A stretch of DNA of 64,000 nt, taken from the NCBI GenBank assembly GCA_016703065.1, contig JADJCU010000001.1, positions 682,001-746,000 of the forward strand. Reading direction: 5' to 3'. The notes beneath the pieces are model-generated. The model was not told the origin of the DNA, made no database searches, and saw only the letters and a program-made list of their open reading frames with translations. How positions within the stretch are numbered: the stretch's first letter is position 1; every line of letters starts with the position of its first letter. The position numbers were made by a program, and so were the translations under genes. This DNA is from a bacterium. GTDB lineage: Bacteria; Electryoneota; RPQS01. This document shows, in pieces, positions 34,858 to 42,384 of this stretch.

Positions 34858-34886
34858 GTAGGGGCGGATGGCAATCCGCCCGCGTC
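34858..34886. repeat. REP element, downstream flank of RAYT
   Basis: GTAG head followed by the palindrome GGGCGGATGGCAATCCGCCC. On the minus strand it lies just past the RAYT stop codon. A 27-base stretch is identical, in reverse, to the copy inside the RAYT gene. Confidence 0.88.
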
Positions 34887-34916
34887 AGGCAAGATCGAAA
34901 CTGTTTGCGTTATGGT

Positions 34917-35522
34917 TTATTGGGGAATCAGGCGATCGGGGTTCTCGTTATCCTGTTCCCACATAATCGGATTTTCGAATATGTACTTTCGCGCCAACGA
35001 CAGCTCATGTTCATTCCGAAGCACGCGATCAAAGAAAGAGCGTTGCCAAACCTCCGCGCCGCGTGTGCCGCGAAGATCATTTATTCCCTTTGTCGAGGCC
35101 CTCTTGAAGGCTGCAATGACGTTGCTTAAGGACGTTGTTCTTGCGTACGTTTCTTTCTCGTTCACGCTTGAGACGTTCGAGTCGCATGGGGCGGGCGGAT
35201 TGCCATCCGCCCCTACACCTATTGTTGGAGTGTTTTGTGTATACGGACCAACAAAGGCGTCGTTGAGATGCAGAATTGCATGAACGTGATTCGGCATGAT
35301 GACATACTCATCCAGGAATACCGTGTCTCGAATCTCCTGCGTCCTTTCCCATTCCGTCTCGACAATCTTGCCAAACTCGTTCACGACCATTATTCCATGC
35401 TCGATTCGACCGAATAACATCTCCCGCCCCTTAACGCACAGTGTTAAGAAATACGTTCCCGCAACCCGGTAGTCGTATCCCTGCAATCGTAATGTGTTCC
35501 TGCGCGTATAGTTGTTGCCCAT
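34917..35522 (-). CDS. REP-associated tyrosine transposase (RAYT)
   Basis: 201 residues. RAYT hallmarks: YDYRVAGTYFLTLCVKGRE near the N-terminus, the HUH motif in EYVIMPNHVHAILHL around residues 74-88, and the C-terminal helix with the catalytic Tyr in LARKYIFENP. Such enzymes are IS200/IS605-related single-strand nucleases that recognise GTAG-headed REP hairpins. REP elements flank this gene (34858-34886 and 35537-35564), and another lies inside it (35188-35217), encoding about residues 102-112 (VGADGNPPAP) between the HUH and Tyr motifs. The frame stays open across the insert. Confidence 0.9.
   Translation of the reverse strand: MGNNYTRRNTLRLQGYDYRVAGTYFLTLCVKGREMLFGRIEHGIMVVNEFGKIVETEWERTQEIRDTVFLDEYVIMPNHVHAILHLNDAFVGPYTQNTPTIGVGADGNPPAPCDSNVSSVNEKETYARTTSLSNVIAAFKRASTKGINDLRGTRGAEVWQRSFFDRVLRNEHELSLARKYIFENPIMWEQDNENPDRLIPQ
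35188..35217. repeat. REP element inside the RAYT gene
   Basis: Opposite-strand copy of the GTAG-GGGCGG palindrome, 30 bases long with its margins, embedded in frame in the RAYT coding region. It is nearly identical to the downstream flanking copy at 34858-34886. Confidence 0.88.
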
Positions 35523-35536
35523 GGTCTAAGATCTGA

Positions 35537-35564
35537 TGTAGGGGCGGCAGGCGTGCCGCCCGCG
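35537..35564. repeat. REP element, upstream flank of RAYT
   Basis: TGTAG followed by GGGCGGCAGGCGTGCCGCCC. It lies 15 bases beyond the RAYT start codon and belongs to the GGCAGGCGTG subtype shared with the copies at 40549-40576 and 43379-43406. Confidence 0.88.
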
Positions 35565-35599
35565 CCGTGCATGTCGTTTGACGTCATGCTATTCCCCAG

Positions 35600-36523
35600 T
35601 CATCTCCCTCCAATCTTCCCCCCACTATCCTCCAGCACTTCTCTCGCATGCTCAGCAGTAATCCCGCGAAAGTGCATGACCAGCGCGGTCTTCAGTTCGC
35701 CGTCGGCGGAGCGCAAGAGTTCGTCGGCCCACTCGTAGTCACAGCCGGTGATCTCGATCAAAATCCGACGCGCCCGCGCCTGCAGCTTGCGGCTCCCCAT
35801 CCGCAAATCCACCATCAAATTCCCGTAACACTTCCCCATCCGCACCCACGCCGCCGTCGAAATCATGTTCAAGGCGAGCTTGGTCGCCGTCCCCGCTTTC
35901 AGCCGCGTGGAACCCGTCAACACCTCCGGCCCCACAGGAAGCGAGATGATCACATCCGGCTGTGCACTGACCTCCTCATATCCCATACTCTCGGCATCAA
36001 ACTCGTTGCAAATCAGGAGCGAAGTGAAACAACCTCGTTGTTTTGCGTATGATAAACCACCCAGAACATAGGGCGTGCGCCGCGAAGCCGTGATCCCCAC
36101 CACCACGTCGTCATGCCCCAAGCAGCAGAGCTCGAAATCGTGAATAGCCCCGTCCGGGTTGTCTTCCGCCCCCTCCGCCGCTTTCCTGAGTGAGTCATAC
36201 CCTCCCGCGATAAACCCCTGCACCTGCGTCGGGTCCGTCCCGAACGTCGGCGGACATTCGCTTGCATCCAGCACCCCCAACCGCCCCGACGTCCCCGCCC
36301 CTACATAGATGAGGCGGCCCCCGCGCTCAAAGGCCTGCACCACGCGCTCGACGACCTGTTCAATCTGGGGGATCGCCGCCGCCACGATCTCCGGTACCGT
36401 GCGGTCCTCGGCGTTCATCGCTTCGAGAATCTCGCGCGTGGTCATCTTGTCGAGGTTCTGAGTGCGCGGATTTCGAGCTTCGGTCGTTAGCCCGGCCAGT
36501 TCCTGAAAAACGTCTTCTTTCAT
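35600..36523 (-). CDS. murQ: N-acetylmuramic acid 6-phosphate etherase
   Basis: 307 residues, normal for MurQ. The SIS domain shows GGRLIYVGAGTSGRLGVLDA followed by SECPPTFGTDPTQV, with the conserved catalytic Glu region (KAAEGAEDNPDG). The C-terminal part has TRLKAGTATKLALNMISTA. It cleaves the lactyl ether of MurNAc-6-P to GlcNAc-6-P during peptidoglycan recycling in the cytoplasm. The ATG overlaps the rsmG stop (ATGA), giving an mnmG-rsmG-murQ order in place of the more usual parAB after rsmG. Confidence 0.93.
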   Translation of the reverse strand: MKEDVFQELAGLTTEARNPRTQNLDKMTTREILEAMNAEDRTVPEIVAAAIPQIEQVVERVVQAFERGGRLIYVGAGTSGRLGVLDASECPPTFGTDPTQVQGFIAGGYDSLRKAAEGAEDNPDGAIHDFELCCLGHDDVVVGITASRRTPYVLGGLSYAKQRGCFTSLLICNEFDAESMGYEEVSAQPDVIISLPVGPEVLTGSTRLKAGTATKLALNMISTAAWVRMGKCYGNLMVDLRMGSRKLQARARRILIEITGCDYEWADELLRSADGELKTALVMHFRGITAEHAREVLEDSGGKIGGR

Positions 36524-37077
36524 CGTTCTACGGTGAGTTTCAGCAGCCGACTGCCGTCGGCTAAGTTGAGTTCTGAGAGGAGCTTAAGTCCGACTTCTTC
36601 GGGCCAGGCCTCGTGGCGCCAGTCCCGGCCCTTCCAAAACAGCAGCCATCCGTCGCGCTTCAACAGCTTGCGACACCAGGCCGCCAACTGCGGTAGCTCC
36701 GTGACTGCCCGGGCCGTGATACAATCGAACTCGATCTCGACCAGCTCCTCGACGCGTGAACAAAGCACCGTAACTCGTTGTGCGAGCTCTGTTTCACGTG
36801 AAACACGCCCCAAAAAGGCTGCTTTTCTTGAGTTTGACTCGACTAAAGTATATGACAAATGAGGAGATACAATTGCCAACGGAATCGCCGGGAACCCCCC
36901 CCCACTGCCGATATCGAGCACGGATCCCGAGGGCGGCAAGAGGTCCTGTCCTGCCAGCGAGGGGGCCAGATGGCGTTCGCGGAGCCGCGAGCGGTCCGCG
37001 TGCGAGACCAGGGGAATTCCGGCCTCTGCGACACGAGTAAGATAGTGGTTAATGTGCTTTTCTTGTTCAGGGGTCAC
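36520..37077 (-). CDS. rsmG: 16S rRNA (guanine527-N7)-methyltransferase
   Basis: 185 residues from GTG 37077. The GidB signature LDIGSGGGFPAIPLAIVSP binds SAM; ITARAVTELPQLAAWCRKLL and WLLFWKGRDW complete the fold. It is somewhat shorter than the E. coli enzyme. It modifies G527 of 16S rRNA. An exact parS sequence (36790-36805) lies inside the coding region. It follows mnmG across a 182-base spacer that carries a second parS and DnaA-box-like sequences. Confidence 0.93.
   Translation of the reverse strand: MTPEQEKHINHYLTRVAEAGIPLVSHADRSRLRERHLAPSLAGQDLLPPSGSVLDIGSGGGFPAIPLAIVSPHLSYTLVESNSRKAAFLGRVSRETELAQRVTVLCSRVEELVEIEFDCITARAVTELPQLAAWCRKLLKRDGWLLFWKGRDWRHEAWPEEVGLKLLSELNLADGSRLLKLTVER
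36790..36805. promoter_or_regulatory. parS centromere-like site 1
   Basis: TGTTTCACGTGAAACA, an exact match to the bacterial parS consensus bound by ParB, located inside rsmG. Such sites cluster near oriC and nucleate chromosome segregation complexes. No parA or parB gene is in the window. Confidence 0.92.
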
Positions 37078-37207
37078 AGAGTTTCGCTATTCACAGGTTG
37101 TAAACAGTTCGTGCGCCGTGCGGCTCACAGAGGGCTCCTCTGTTGGAGGTTGAATTTTCACGATTTGGAGACAGCGTGTCGACTGTAGCTTGAGCAAATT
37201 CACATAG

Positions 37208-37231
37208 TTATCCACCGCCGAGTGTGGATGT
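37208..37231. promoter_or_regulatory. Pair of DnaA-box-like sequences in the rsmG-mnmG spacer
   Basis: TTATCCACC (37208-37216) matches the TTATCCACA consensus at 8 of 9 positions, and the inverted TGTGGATGT (37223-37231) at 7 of 9. They are seven bases apart and abut the second parS. They may be a DnaA-binding site near the origin. Confidence 0.55.
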
Positions 37232-37244
37232 TTCACGTGAAACG
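37229..37244. promoter_or_regulatory. parS site 2
   Basis: TGTTTCACGTGAAACG, 15 of 16 bases of the parS consensus, just downstream of mnmG in the rsmG-mnmG spacer. Confidence 0.88.
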
Positions 37245-37259
37245 CTCCAAAACAAGAGC

Positions 37260-39131
37260 TTAGAGCTGACCGAGCTTTTTCAGGTGGATGAGCAGCGCCG
37301 AAGTGTCGGAAGGGCGGACGCCGCTAATGCGACCTGCTTGACCCAGAGTCTTGGGTTTATAATAGTTTAGCTTCTCGCGAGCTTCATGCGACATGGACGC
37401 AACCCCCCCCAAATCCAAGCCTGCGGGCAGCTTTACCTCTTCCCAGCGGCGTACCTGCTCCGCCCTGACCCGCTCTCTCTGAATGTAACCCTCATATTTT
37501 ACATCCATTTCGACTGCCGCCAGCAGGTCGTCGTCGAGGTTCTGGGCAGAGTGCTGCCCGAGTTGTGGACTTTCACGAAACATGGTTTGGAGGTCAGCTT
37601 CCGGGCGCTTTAGGATGGCCGCGAAGCGGCTCCCCTTCAGCTTAGGATCGGACAGTAACCCCGACTTAGCTAATTCGGTCAGACGTGTTTCGTGAAGTAG
37701 CGAAGTGATTTGCTCAAGTTTTTGTTTCTTATCCAAATACGCATCAAACTGCGAATCAGTGACCAGACCCAACTCGCGGCCGATCTCGGTTAAGCGCAAA
37801 TCGGCATTGTCTTGCCGCAGAATCAGCCGGTGCTCAGCTCGAGACGTGAACATGCGGTAGGGCTCGTCGGGCGTCTTGGTGATCAGATCGTCGATCAAGA
37901 CGCCGATGTAAGCCTGATCTCTACCAAGCGTCAAAGAATTACCGCCGTTTAGTTTCTGTGCGGCGTTCACCCCTGCGATCAACCCCTGGGCAGCCGCTTC
38001 TTCGTAACCCGTGGTTCCGTTGATCTGCCCGGCGAAGAACAAGCCATTTATCACCTTGGTTTCTAAGGAGTAGTGGAGCTGGTGAGCCGGGAAGAAATCA
38101 TATTCGACCGCATAGCCGGGGCGCATCATCTCGGTTGCTTCAAGGCCGGGGACGGTCCTAAGCGCATTAAATTGAACATCTTCCGGGAGGCTCGAACTGA
38201 AGCCATTCATGTACACTTCGAACGTGTCCCAGCCTTCGGGTTCAAGAAAGATCTGATGACGGTCCTTATCAGCGAAGCGGACGATCTTATCTTCGATGGA
38301 CGGGCAATAGCGCGGCCCGCGGCCAGTGATGCGGCCCGAAAAGAGCGGCGACCGGTGTAGACCGGCGCGCAGGATGTCGTGAGTATTTGTGTTTGTGTAA
38401 GTTAGATGACACGCAAGCTGATTAGTGACCGTCTTGGGGGATCGTACAGAGAAGGGGATGATTCGGCCATCACCGGGCTGGGCTTCACAATGGGCGTAGT
38501 CAATCGTTCGACCGTCGAGACGCGGCGGTGTACCGGTCTTCAGACGGCCAACTTCAAACCCTTGTTTCATCAGCATTTCACTGAGCCCGAGCGCGGGGGC
38601 TTCGCCGATCCGCCCGCCTGGGAGCTGCCAATCGCCCATGTGCAGCAGTCCGTTCAGAAAGGTCCCGGCACAAAGCACGGCGGCGCGGCACTCTATGCGC
38701 TGGCCGCTGGCGGCGACACAGGCGGACAACCGCCCGCCTGTCGTCTCGAAATCTATGATTGTATTCTGCTTGAGATCAAGATTGCGCTGGCTTTCAAGCG
38801 TCTTGCGGGCCTCGCGAGCATAGAGCACTCGATCACACTGCGCACGCGGCGACCAGACGGCGGGCCCCTTAGAGCGATTCAGCATCCGAAACTGGACCGT
38901 CGCAAGGTCGGCAAGCCGCCCCATTTCGCCGCCCAGCGCGTCTATCTCCTTGACTAATTGGCCTTTAGCAAGTCCGCCGATGGCCGGATTGCAGGACATC
39001 TGCCCAATCGTCTGGAGGTTCTGCGTCACCAGGCAAGCGCGCAAGCCCATGCGCGACGCCGCGAGGGCCGCTTCGATCCCCGCGTGACCGCCGCCGATCA
39101 CGACGACATCATAGGTAGTGTGTATGGCCAT
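37260..39131 (-). CDS. mnmG: tRNA uridine 5-carboxymethylaminomethyl modification enzyme
   Basis: 623 residues. FAD-binding motif YDVVVIGGGHAGIEAALAAS, then SCNPAIGGLAKGQLVKEID, FLNGLLHMGDWQLPGGRIGE, RLKTGTPPRLDGRTIDY, RYCPSIEDKIVRFADKDRH and FFAGQINGTTGYEEAAAQGL, all standard for MnmG/GidA. With MnmE it installs the cmnm5 group on wobble uridines of tRNAs, using FAD and folate. MnmE is encoded at 47655-49043. In many bacteria mnmG lies close to oriC, as here. Confidence 0.96.
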   Translation of the reverse strand: MAIHTTYDVVVIGGGHAGIEAALAASRMGLRACLVTQNLQTIGQMSCNPAIGGLAKGQLVKEIDALGGEMGRLADLATVQFRMLNRSKGPAVWSPRAQCDRVLYAREARKTLESQRNLDLKQNTIIDFETTGGRLSACVAASGQRIECRAAVLCAGTFLNGLLHMGDWQLPGGRIGEAPALGLSEMLMKQGFEVGRLKTGTPPRLDGRTIDYAHCEAQPGDGRIIPFSVRSPKTVTNQLACHLTYTNTNTHDILRAGLHRSPLFSGRITGRGPRYCPSIEDKIVRFADKDRHQIFLEPEGWDTFEVYMNGFSSSLPEDVQFNALRTVPGLEATEMMRPGYAVEYDFFPAHQLHYSLETKVINGLFFAGQINGTTGYEEAAAQGLIAGVNAAQKLNGGNSLTLGRDQAYIGVLIDDLITKTPDEPYRMFTSRAEHRLILRQDNADLRLTEIGRELGLVTDSQFDAYLDKKQKLEQITSLLHETRLTELAKSGLLSDPKLKGSRFAAILKRPEADLQTMFRESPQLGQHSAQNLDDDLLAAVEMDVKYEGYIQRERVRAEQVRRWEEVKLPAGLDLGGVASMSHEAREKLNYYKPKTLGQAGRISGVRPSDTSALLIHLKKLGQL

Positions 39132-39279
39132 CCGTTTTTCTTGCTAAGTCGAGTACAATGAGTTGTTTGAGTTGTGTTTGCTGCTTGATAAGCAGATTTT
39201 GTTCGCTTCGCGGCTACTTGCAAAGTTGAGTGCAGAGGGTGATTTAACAAGATGTTGTGTCCAAAACCGATCGTGTTGA

Positions 39280-39879
39280 TTAGTGGCTAAGCCCTAGAAG
39301 AACTAACCCGCCGACAATAGGCACGAAGTAATACAAAAACAGTAGTATGTTTGAGAGCGTAGGGTGAACGTGTTTGCTGACGCACTGCGACAGCCCACAG
39401 AGTCCGTATCTTTTCAGTAGTGGATTCTTGTCGAATTTCTTTGCTTGTTCGACTGCCCCAAGAAGCAGCCTGTGGTAGTAAAAGAAATCTATAAGAAATG
39501 CGGTTGCCCAGAAAAGAAGTGGAACCCCGTATATAAGCTCAATGCTCACGTCTCCCGGCGAGAGTCTTAGCAGGGCAATTGATCCACCAAAAAGTGCCGC
39601 TAACACGGTTAGTGTAGAAGCTCTGAACTTGATGATAAGATCATTAAAGTGCATCTGTACTTCAATTACCTCGCTCCACTCTTTCTGGTAAAGCCCAAGA
39701 AGTTCCAATAGCTTTTCTTCTGAGATTAATGAAGTGATGTCGCCAGGTATTGCGTTGGAGAATTCACGATCTGGCTTCTTCCTGTTCTTGAAGAACAAGT
39801 ACGTTCGATCGGCGACGAGCGTTAAGACGACAAAACCAAGTCCGATGCCGATAGCAAAGAGTATTGTTAAAGATATCAA
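39280..39879 (-). CDS. Membrane protein, unknown, AT-richer than neighbours
   Basis: 199 residues. Membrane segments are near 2-22 (ISLTILFAIGIGLGFVVLTL), about 90-108 (LTVLAALFGGSIALLRL), about 115-133 and 178-197 (LLFLYYFVPIVGGLVLLGL). A charged helical stretch (EEKLLELLGLYQKEWSEVIE) lies between. No family is recognised. Its base composition is visibly lower in GC than flanking genes and it sits alone between mnmG and a REP-rich stretch, consistent with recent acquisition. Confidence 0.6.
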   Translation of the reverse strand: MISLTILFAIGIGLGFVVLTLVADRTYLFFKNRKKPDREFSNAIPGDITSLISEEKLLELLGLYQKEWSEVIEVQMHFNDLIIKFRASTLTVLAALFGGSIALLRLSPGDVSIELIYGVPLLFWATAFLIDFFYYHRLLLGAVEQAKKFDKNPLLKRYGLCGLSQCVSKHVHPTLSNILLFLYYFVPIVGGLVLLGLSH

Positions 39880-39968
39880 GCTTGCCCCTTATGTGTTGTT
39901 AGGAGCGCATAAAGACCATGCCAAGGTGGCTCGCATCTCAAAGTGCGCTCGAAATGCTCGATTTGCTC

Positions 39969-40000
39969 GGGGGTTTTTGCCCGCGAACGCGGGCGCTACA
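39969..40000. repeat. GTAG-headed repeat, GCCCGCG subtype, copy 1
   Basis: Read on the minus strand it is TGTAGCGCCCGCGTTCGCGG followed by GCAAAAACCCCC: a GTAG head plus a GCCCGCG/CGCGGGC hairpin. A second copy is at 43508-43538. Confidence 0.75.
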
Positions 40001-40017
40001 TTTTCGATCTCGCTTCG

Positions 40018-40045
40018 CGCGGGCGGATCGCCATCCGCCCCTACG
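40018..40045. repeat. REP element at the tfoX-like stop codon
   Basis: GGGCGGATCGCCATCCGCCC followed by CTACG; on the minus strand CGTAGGGGCGG. The TAG of its GTAG head is the stop codon of the tfoX-like gene. Confidence 0.85.
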
Positions 40046-40415
40046 ATTTTGATTTCGCTCGCTTTGTCTCGCTTGGTTTCTTTTTCTGCGCGGTGCGGTT
40101 GGAGGCTTCGATGGCGAGCTTGCATAATTCCCATAACGCGTCGTCATCTTCCAAATCCTCAGAAGACAAGCAGTAATAGCCCATCTTCATCGCGGGCTTG
40201 TCTTCGAACGGCGCAAACTGTTTCATCTTGCGCGCCTCGAAACGCCCGCGCGTCTCCTCGTCGGCCTTCAAGTAGACGTCGTCGCCGTCCGTGAGCGCGA
40301 ACATGCGGCCATTCAAATAGAACCCCGCGCCGCCGAACATCCTCTTAATACTCACTTTGCCCAACACGCGCAAGCGATCAGCGTAGTAGTCGAGAATATC
40401 TTGATTGATGGACAT
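40041..40415 (-). CDS. TfoX/Sxy N-terminal domain protein
   Basis: 124 residues. TfoX_N features: LGKVSIKRMFGGAGFYLNGR, MFALTDGDDVYLKADEETRG, FAPFEDKPAMKMGYYCLSSE. It lacks the C-terminal helical domain of the full competence regulator Sxy, like many stand-alone copies of unknown role. The tail is Lys/Ser-rich, and the stop codon TAG is supplied by the GTAG head of a REP element, so the original C-terminus may have been altered by that insertion. Confidence 0.82.
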   Translation of the reverse strand: MSINQDILDYYADRLRVLGKVSIKRMFGGAGFYLNGRMFALTDGDDVYLKADEETRGRFEARKMKQFAPFEDKPAMKMGYYCLSSEDLEDDDALWELCKLAIEASNRTAQKKKPSETKRAKSKS

Positions 40416-40459
40416 AATTGTAACGCGCTTAAATTTCTCAATTTGTTTAGATTGATACA

Positions 40460-40509
40460 GAAGCCCCCCTTAATCCCCCCAAAGTTCCCAGGCCAACTTT
40501 GGGGGGAGA
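40460..40509. repeat. Dispersed palindrome, CCCCCCAAAGTT family, copy 2
   Basis: GAAGCCCCCCTTAA followed by TCCCCCCAAAGTT (40474-40486), spacer and AACTTTGGGGGGA (40495-40507). It lies between the tfoX-like and cstA genes. Confidence 0.85.
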
Positions 40510-40522
40510 CCAGAGAAGCAAT

Positions 40523-40538
40523 TGCTCCACGTGAAACG
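40523..40538. promoter_or_regulatory. parS-like site 3
   Basis: TGCTCCACGTGAAACG, 13 of 16 bases of parS with the CACGTGAAAC core intact, at the 3' side of cstA. Weaker than the two sites at 36.8 and 37.2 kb. Confidence 0.5.
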
Positions 40539-42287
40539 TTACGTCGTAACGGGCGGCACGCCTGCCGCCCCTACATTTAGGCGATCGTTCTTCCTGAAGA
40601 CTTTGACCGCCTCCCACAACAACAGCGCGGCGAGGATGATCAGCAGCAACGCGACCCACGGCACAAAGCTGGTCGGCAGCGTGAAGCCACTCGACGTGAC
40701 AAATCCTCGAGTAACATATTGTAACAGCGCCCAGCCGCTCATGATATACATAATCACTGTGGGTACGCCCGCAATCGGCCACACCCACTTCGCGCGATAC
40801 GTGCGGTGGAGCCATACGGTGATGCCCAAGAGCCCGATCGCCGCCAGCAATTGATTGCTCGCGCCAAACAGCGGCCAGAAGACGCGCCAACTCGGAATCA
40901 CTGCGCCACTCGCGTCGGTCGCCGTCTGCATGACAAAGAAGAGCGGTACAAACGCCGTCAGCGCCGTCGCCGCATATCTCCCGAACGTGTTTTGCCAGCC
41001 AAACAGCTCCTGCAGGATGTAGCGGCCGAGACGTGTGCACACATCCAGCGTGTCGTACACAAATGTTGTGAATGCCATCAGCCCGAACAATACGCCGAAG
41101 CTCGCGGGAATGCCAAACACCTCCATGAAGCGACCCAGTCCGAGCGCATAGATGAAGTTCGGCTTGCCGCCCAGGTCCGCTACCGCTTCCTTCGATAAGA
41201 TCATCACGCACGACAGCGACACGACCGCTACCATCGCCTCTAAGAGCATCGCGCCGTAACCGACCTTCTTCGCATCCAGCTCGTTGCGCAGCTGTTTCGA
41301 ACTTGTGCCGCTGGCGATAATCGAATGAAAGCCCGAGCAGGCTCCGCACGCGACGGTGATAAACAGAATCGGAAAGAGCGTCGCCACGCCCGCCCCCTGC
41401 GGCACGTTCCAGCCGATGAAGGCCGGGTATTGAATCTCACTCCCGCTGAACAGCACACCCAGCGCCCCCGCAATCAGCGCCGCGAACAGAAAGAAGCCGC
41501 CAAGATGCCCGCGTGGCTGCAAGAGAATCCACATTGGCACCGTCGCCGCGACGAAGCAATATATCAGGAGAGCAACGACCCAGACTTTTTGCGCCGCGAG
41601 ATCGCTGAGTCCCAAGCCGCCCGCGAGATCAAGCGGCAGATATTGGCCAAACCAGATCGCCGCGCCGACCAACGGCAGAAAGATCAGCGTGGTGGTCAGT
41701 AGCGAGAGCTTGGTCCACCTCAAGACGAACGCCATCACCACCGGCAACGCGAGATACAGGAGTGACGAGGTGGCGATGCCCGCGCCGCTCACCTGCTGGC
41801 CGTTTTCGAGTGTGATGTTCCCGACGAAGCTGCCGGCCACAATATCCGTGAATGCGACAATAATATAGATGAGCGCAATCCAGACGAAGGTCAAGAAGAG
41901 CAAGTAGCTGCGGCGTGTCATGTGCTCGCGCACGACTTCGGCAATCGAACGCGCCTTGTGACGGATTGATGCCACCAGCGAACCGAAGTCGTGAATCCCG
42001 CCGATGAAGATCGCGCCGAGCAAAATCCATATTAATGTAGGCAGCCAGCCGAACATCATCCCCGCCACAATCGGTCCCACAATCGGCCCCGCCGCCGCAA
42101 TCGCCGAAAAGTGCTGACTCAGCAGAAACTTCCAGTCAATCGGATCATAATCCACACCGTCTGCAAGCTCGACCGCCGGGGTCGTCTTGCTCGCATCCAG
42201 CTTGAGCAGGCGCGCAAGCAGACCACCGTAGCTCTTGTAAGCGACGAGTAGAATGATCGCGGAGGCGAGGATGATGGTGAGGAGCAT
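40539..42287 (-). CDS. cstA: Carbon starvation protein CstA
   Basis: 582 residues with at least 14 hydrophobic segments. CstA signatures: HFSAIAAAGPIVGPIVAGMM, IHDFGSLVASIRHKARSIAE, ACSGFHSIIASGTSSKQLRN and FGASNQLLAAIGLLGITVWL. It is an inner-membrane transporter for pyruvate or peptides induced on carbon limitation in characterised species. It is shorter at the C-terminus than E. coli CstA. Its last 12 or so residues (VGAAGVPPVTT) are encoded by a REP element. Confidence 0.92.
   Translation of the reverse strand: MLLTIILASAIILLVAYKSYGGLLARLLKLDASKTTPAVELADGVDYDPIDWKFLLSQHFSAIAAAGPIVGPIVAGMMFGWLPTLIWILLGAIFIGGIHDFGSLVASIRHKARSIAEVVREHMTRRSYLLFLTFVWIALIYIIVAFTDIVAGSFVGNITLENGQQVSGAGIATSSLLYLALPVVMAFVLRWTKLSLLTTTLIFLPLVGAAIWFGQYLPLDLAGGLGLSDLAAQKVWVVALLIYCFVAATVPMWILLQPRGHLGGFFLFAALIAGALGVLFSGSEIQYPAFIGWNVPQGAGVATLFPILFITVACGACSGFHSIIASGTSSKQLRNELDAKKVGYGAMLLEAMVAVVSLSCVMILSKEAVADLGGKPNFIYALGLGRFMEVFGIPASFGVLFGLMAFTTFVYDTLDVCTRLGRYILQELFGWQNTFGRYAATALTAFVPLFFVMQTATDASGAVIPSWRVFWPLFGASNQLLAAIGLLGITVWLHRTYRAKWVWPIAGVPTVIMYIMSGWALLQYVTRGFVTSSGFTLPTSFVPWVALLLIILAALLLWEAVKVFRKNDRLNVGAAGVPPVTT
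40549..40576. repeat. REP element forming the cstA C-terminus
   Basis: CGGGCGGCACGCCTGCCGCC followed by CCTACAT; on the minus strand ATGTAG plus GGGCGGCAGGCGTGCCGCCC. It lies inside the final cstA codons. Confidence 0.88.
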
Positions 42288-42327
42288 GACGTGTTGTTCG
42301 CGTGTTGGCTAATGTCCAGAGACAAAC

Positions 42328-42373
42328 CCAGAGGGATTCTTCACTGCGCCGAGCCTTCGTTCAGAATGACGAC
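42328..42373. repeat. GTCATTCTGA dispersed repeat, copy 4
   Basis: CCCAGAGGGATTCTTCACTG through TTCAGAATGACGAC, the right half of the element seen at 12168-12278. Located between cstA and the oxidoreductase gene. Confidence 0.75.
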
Positions 42374-42384
42374 GTTGTATTCCG

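Noticed and set aside
40447..41349. 300-residue minus-strand frame overlapping cstA
   Set aside because: It is an out-of-frame shadow of cstA, Arg/His-rich and without any recognisable domain.
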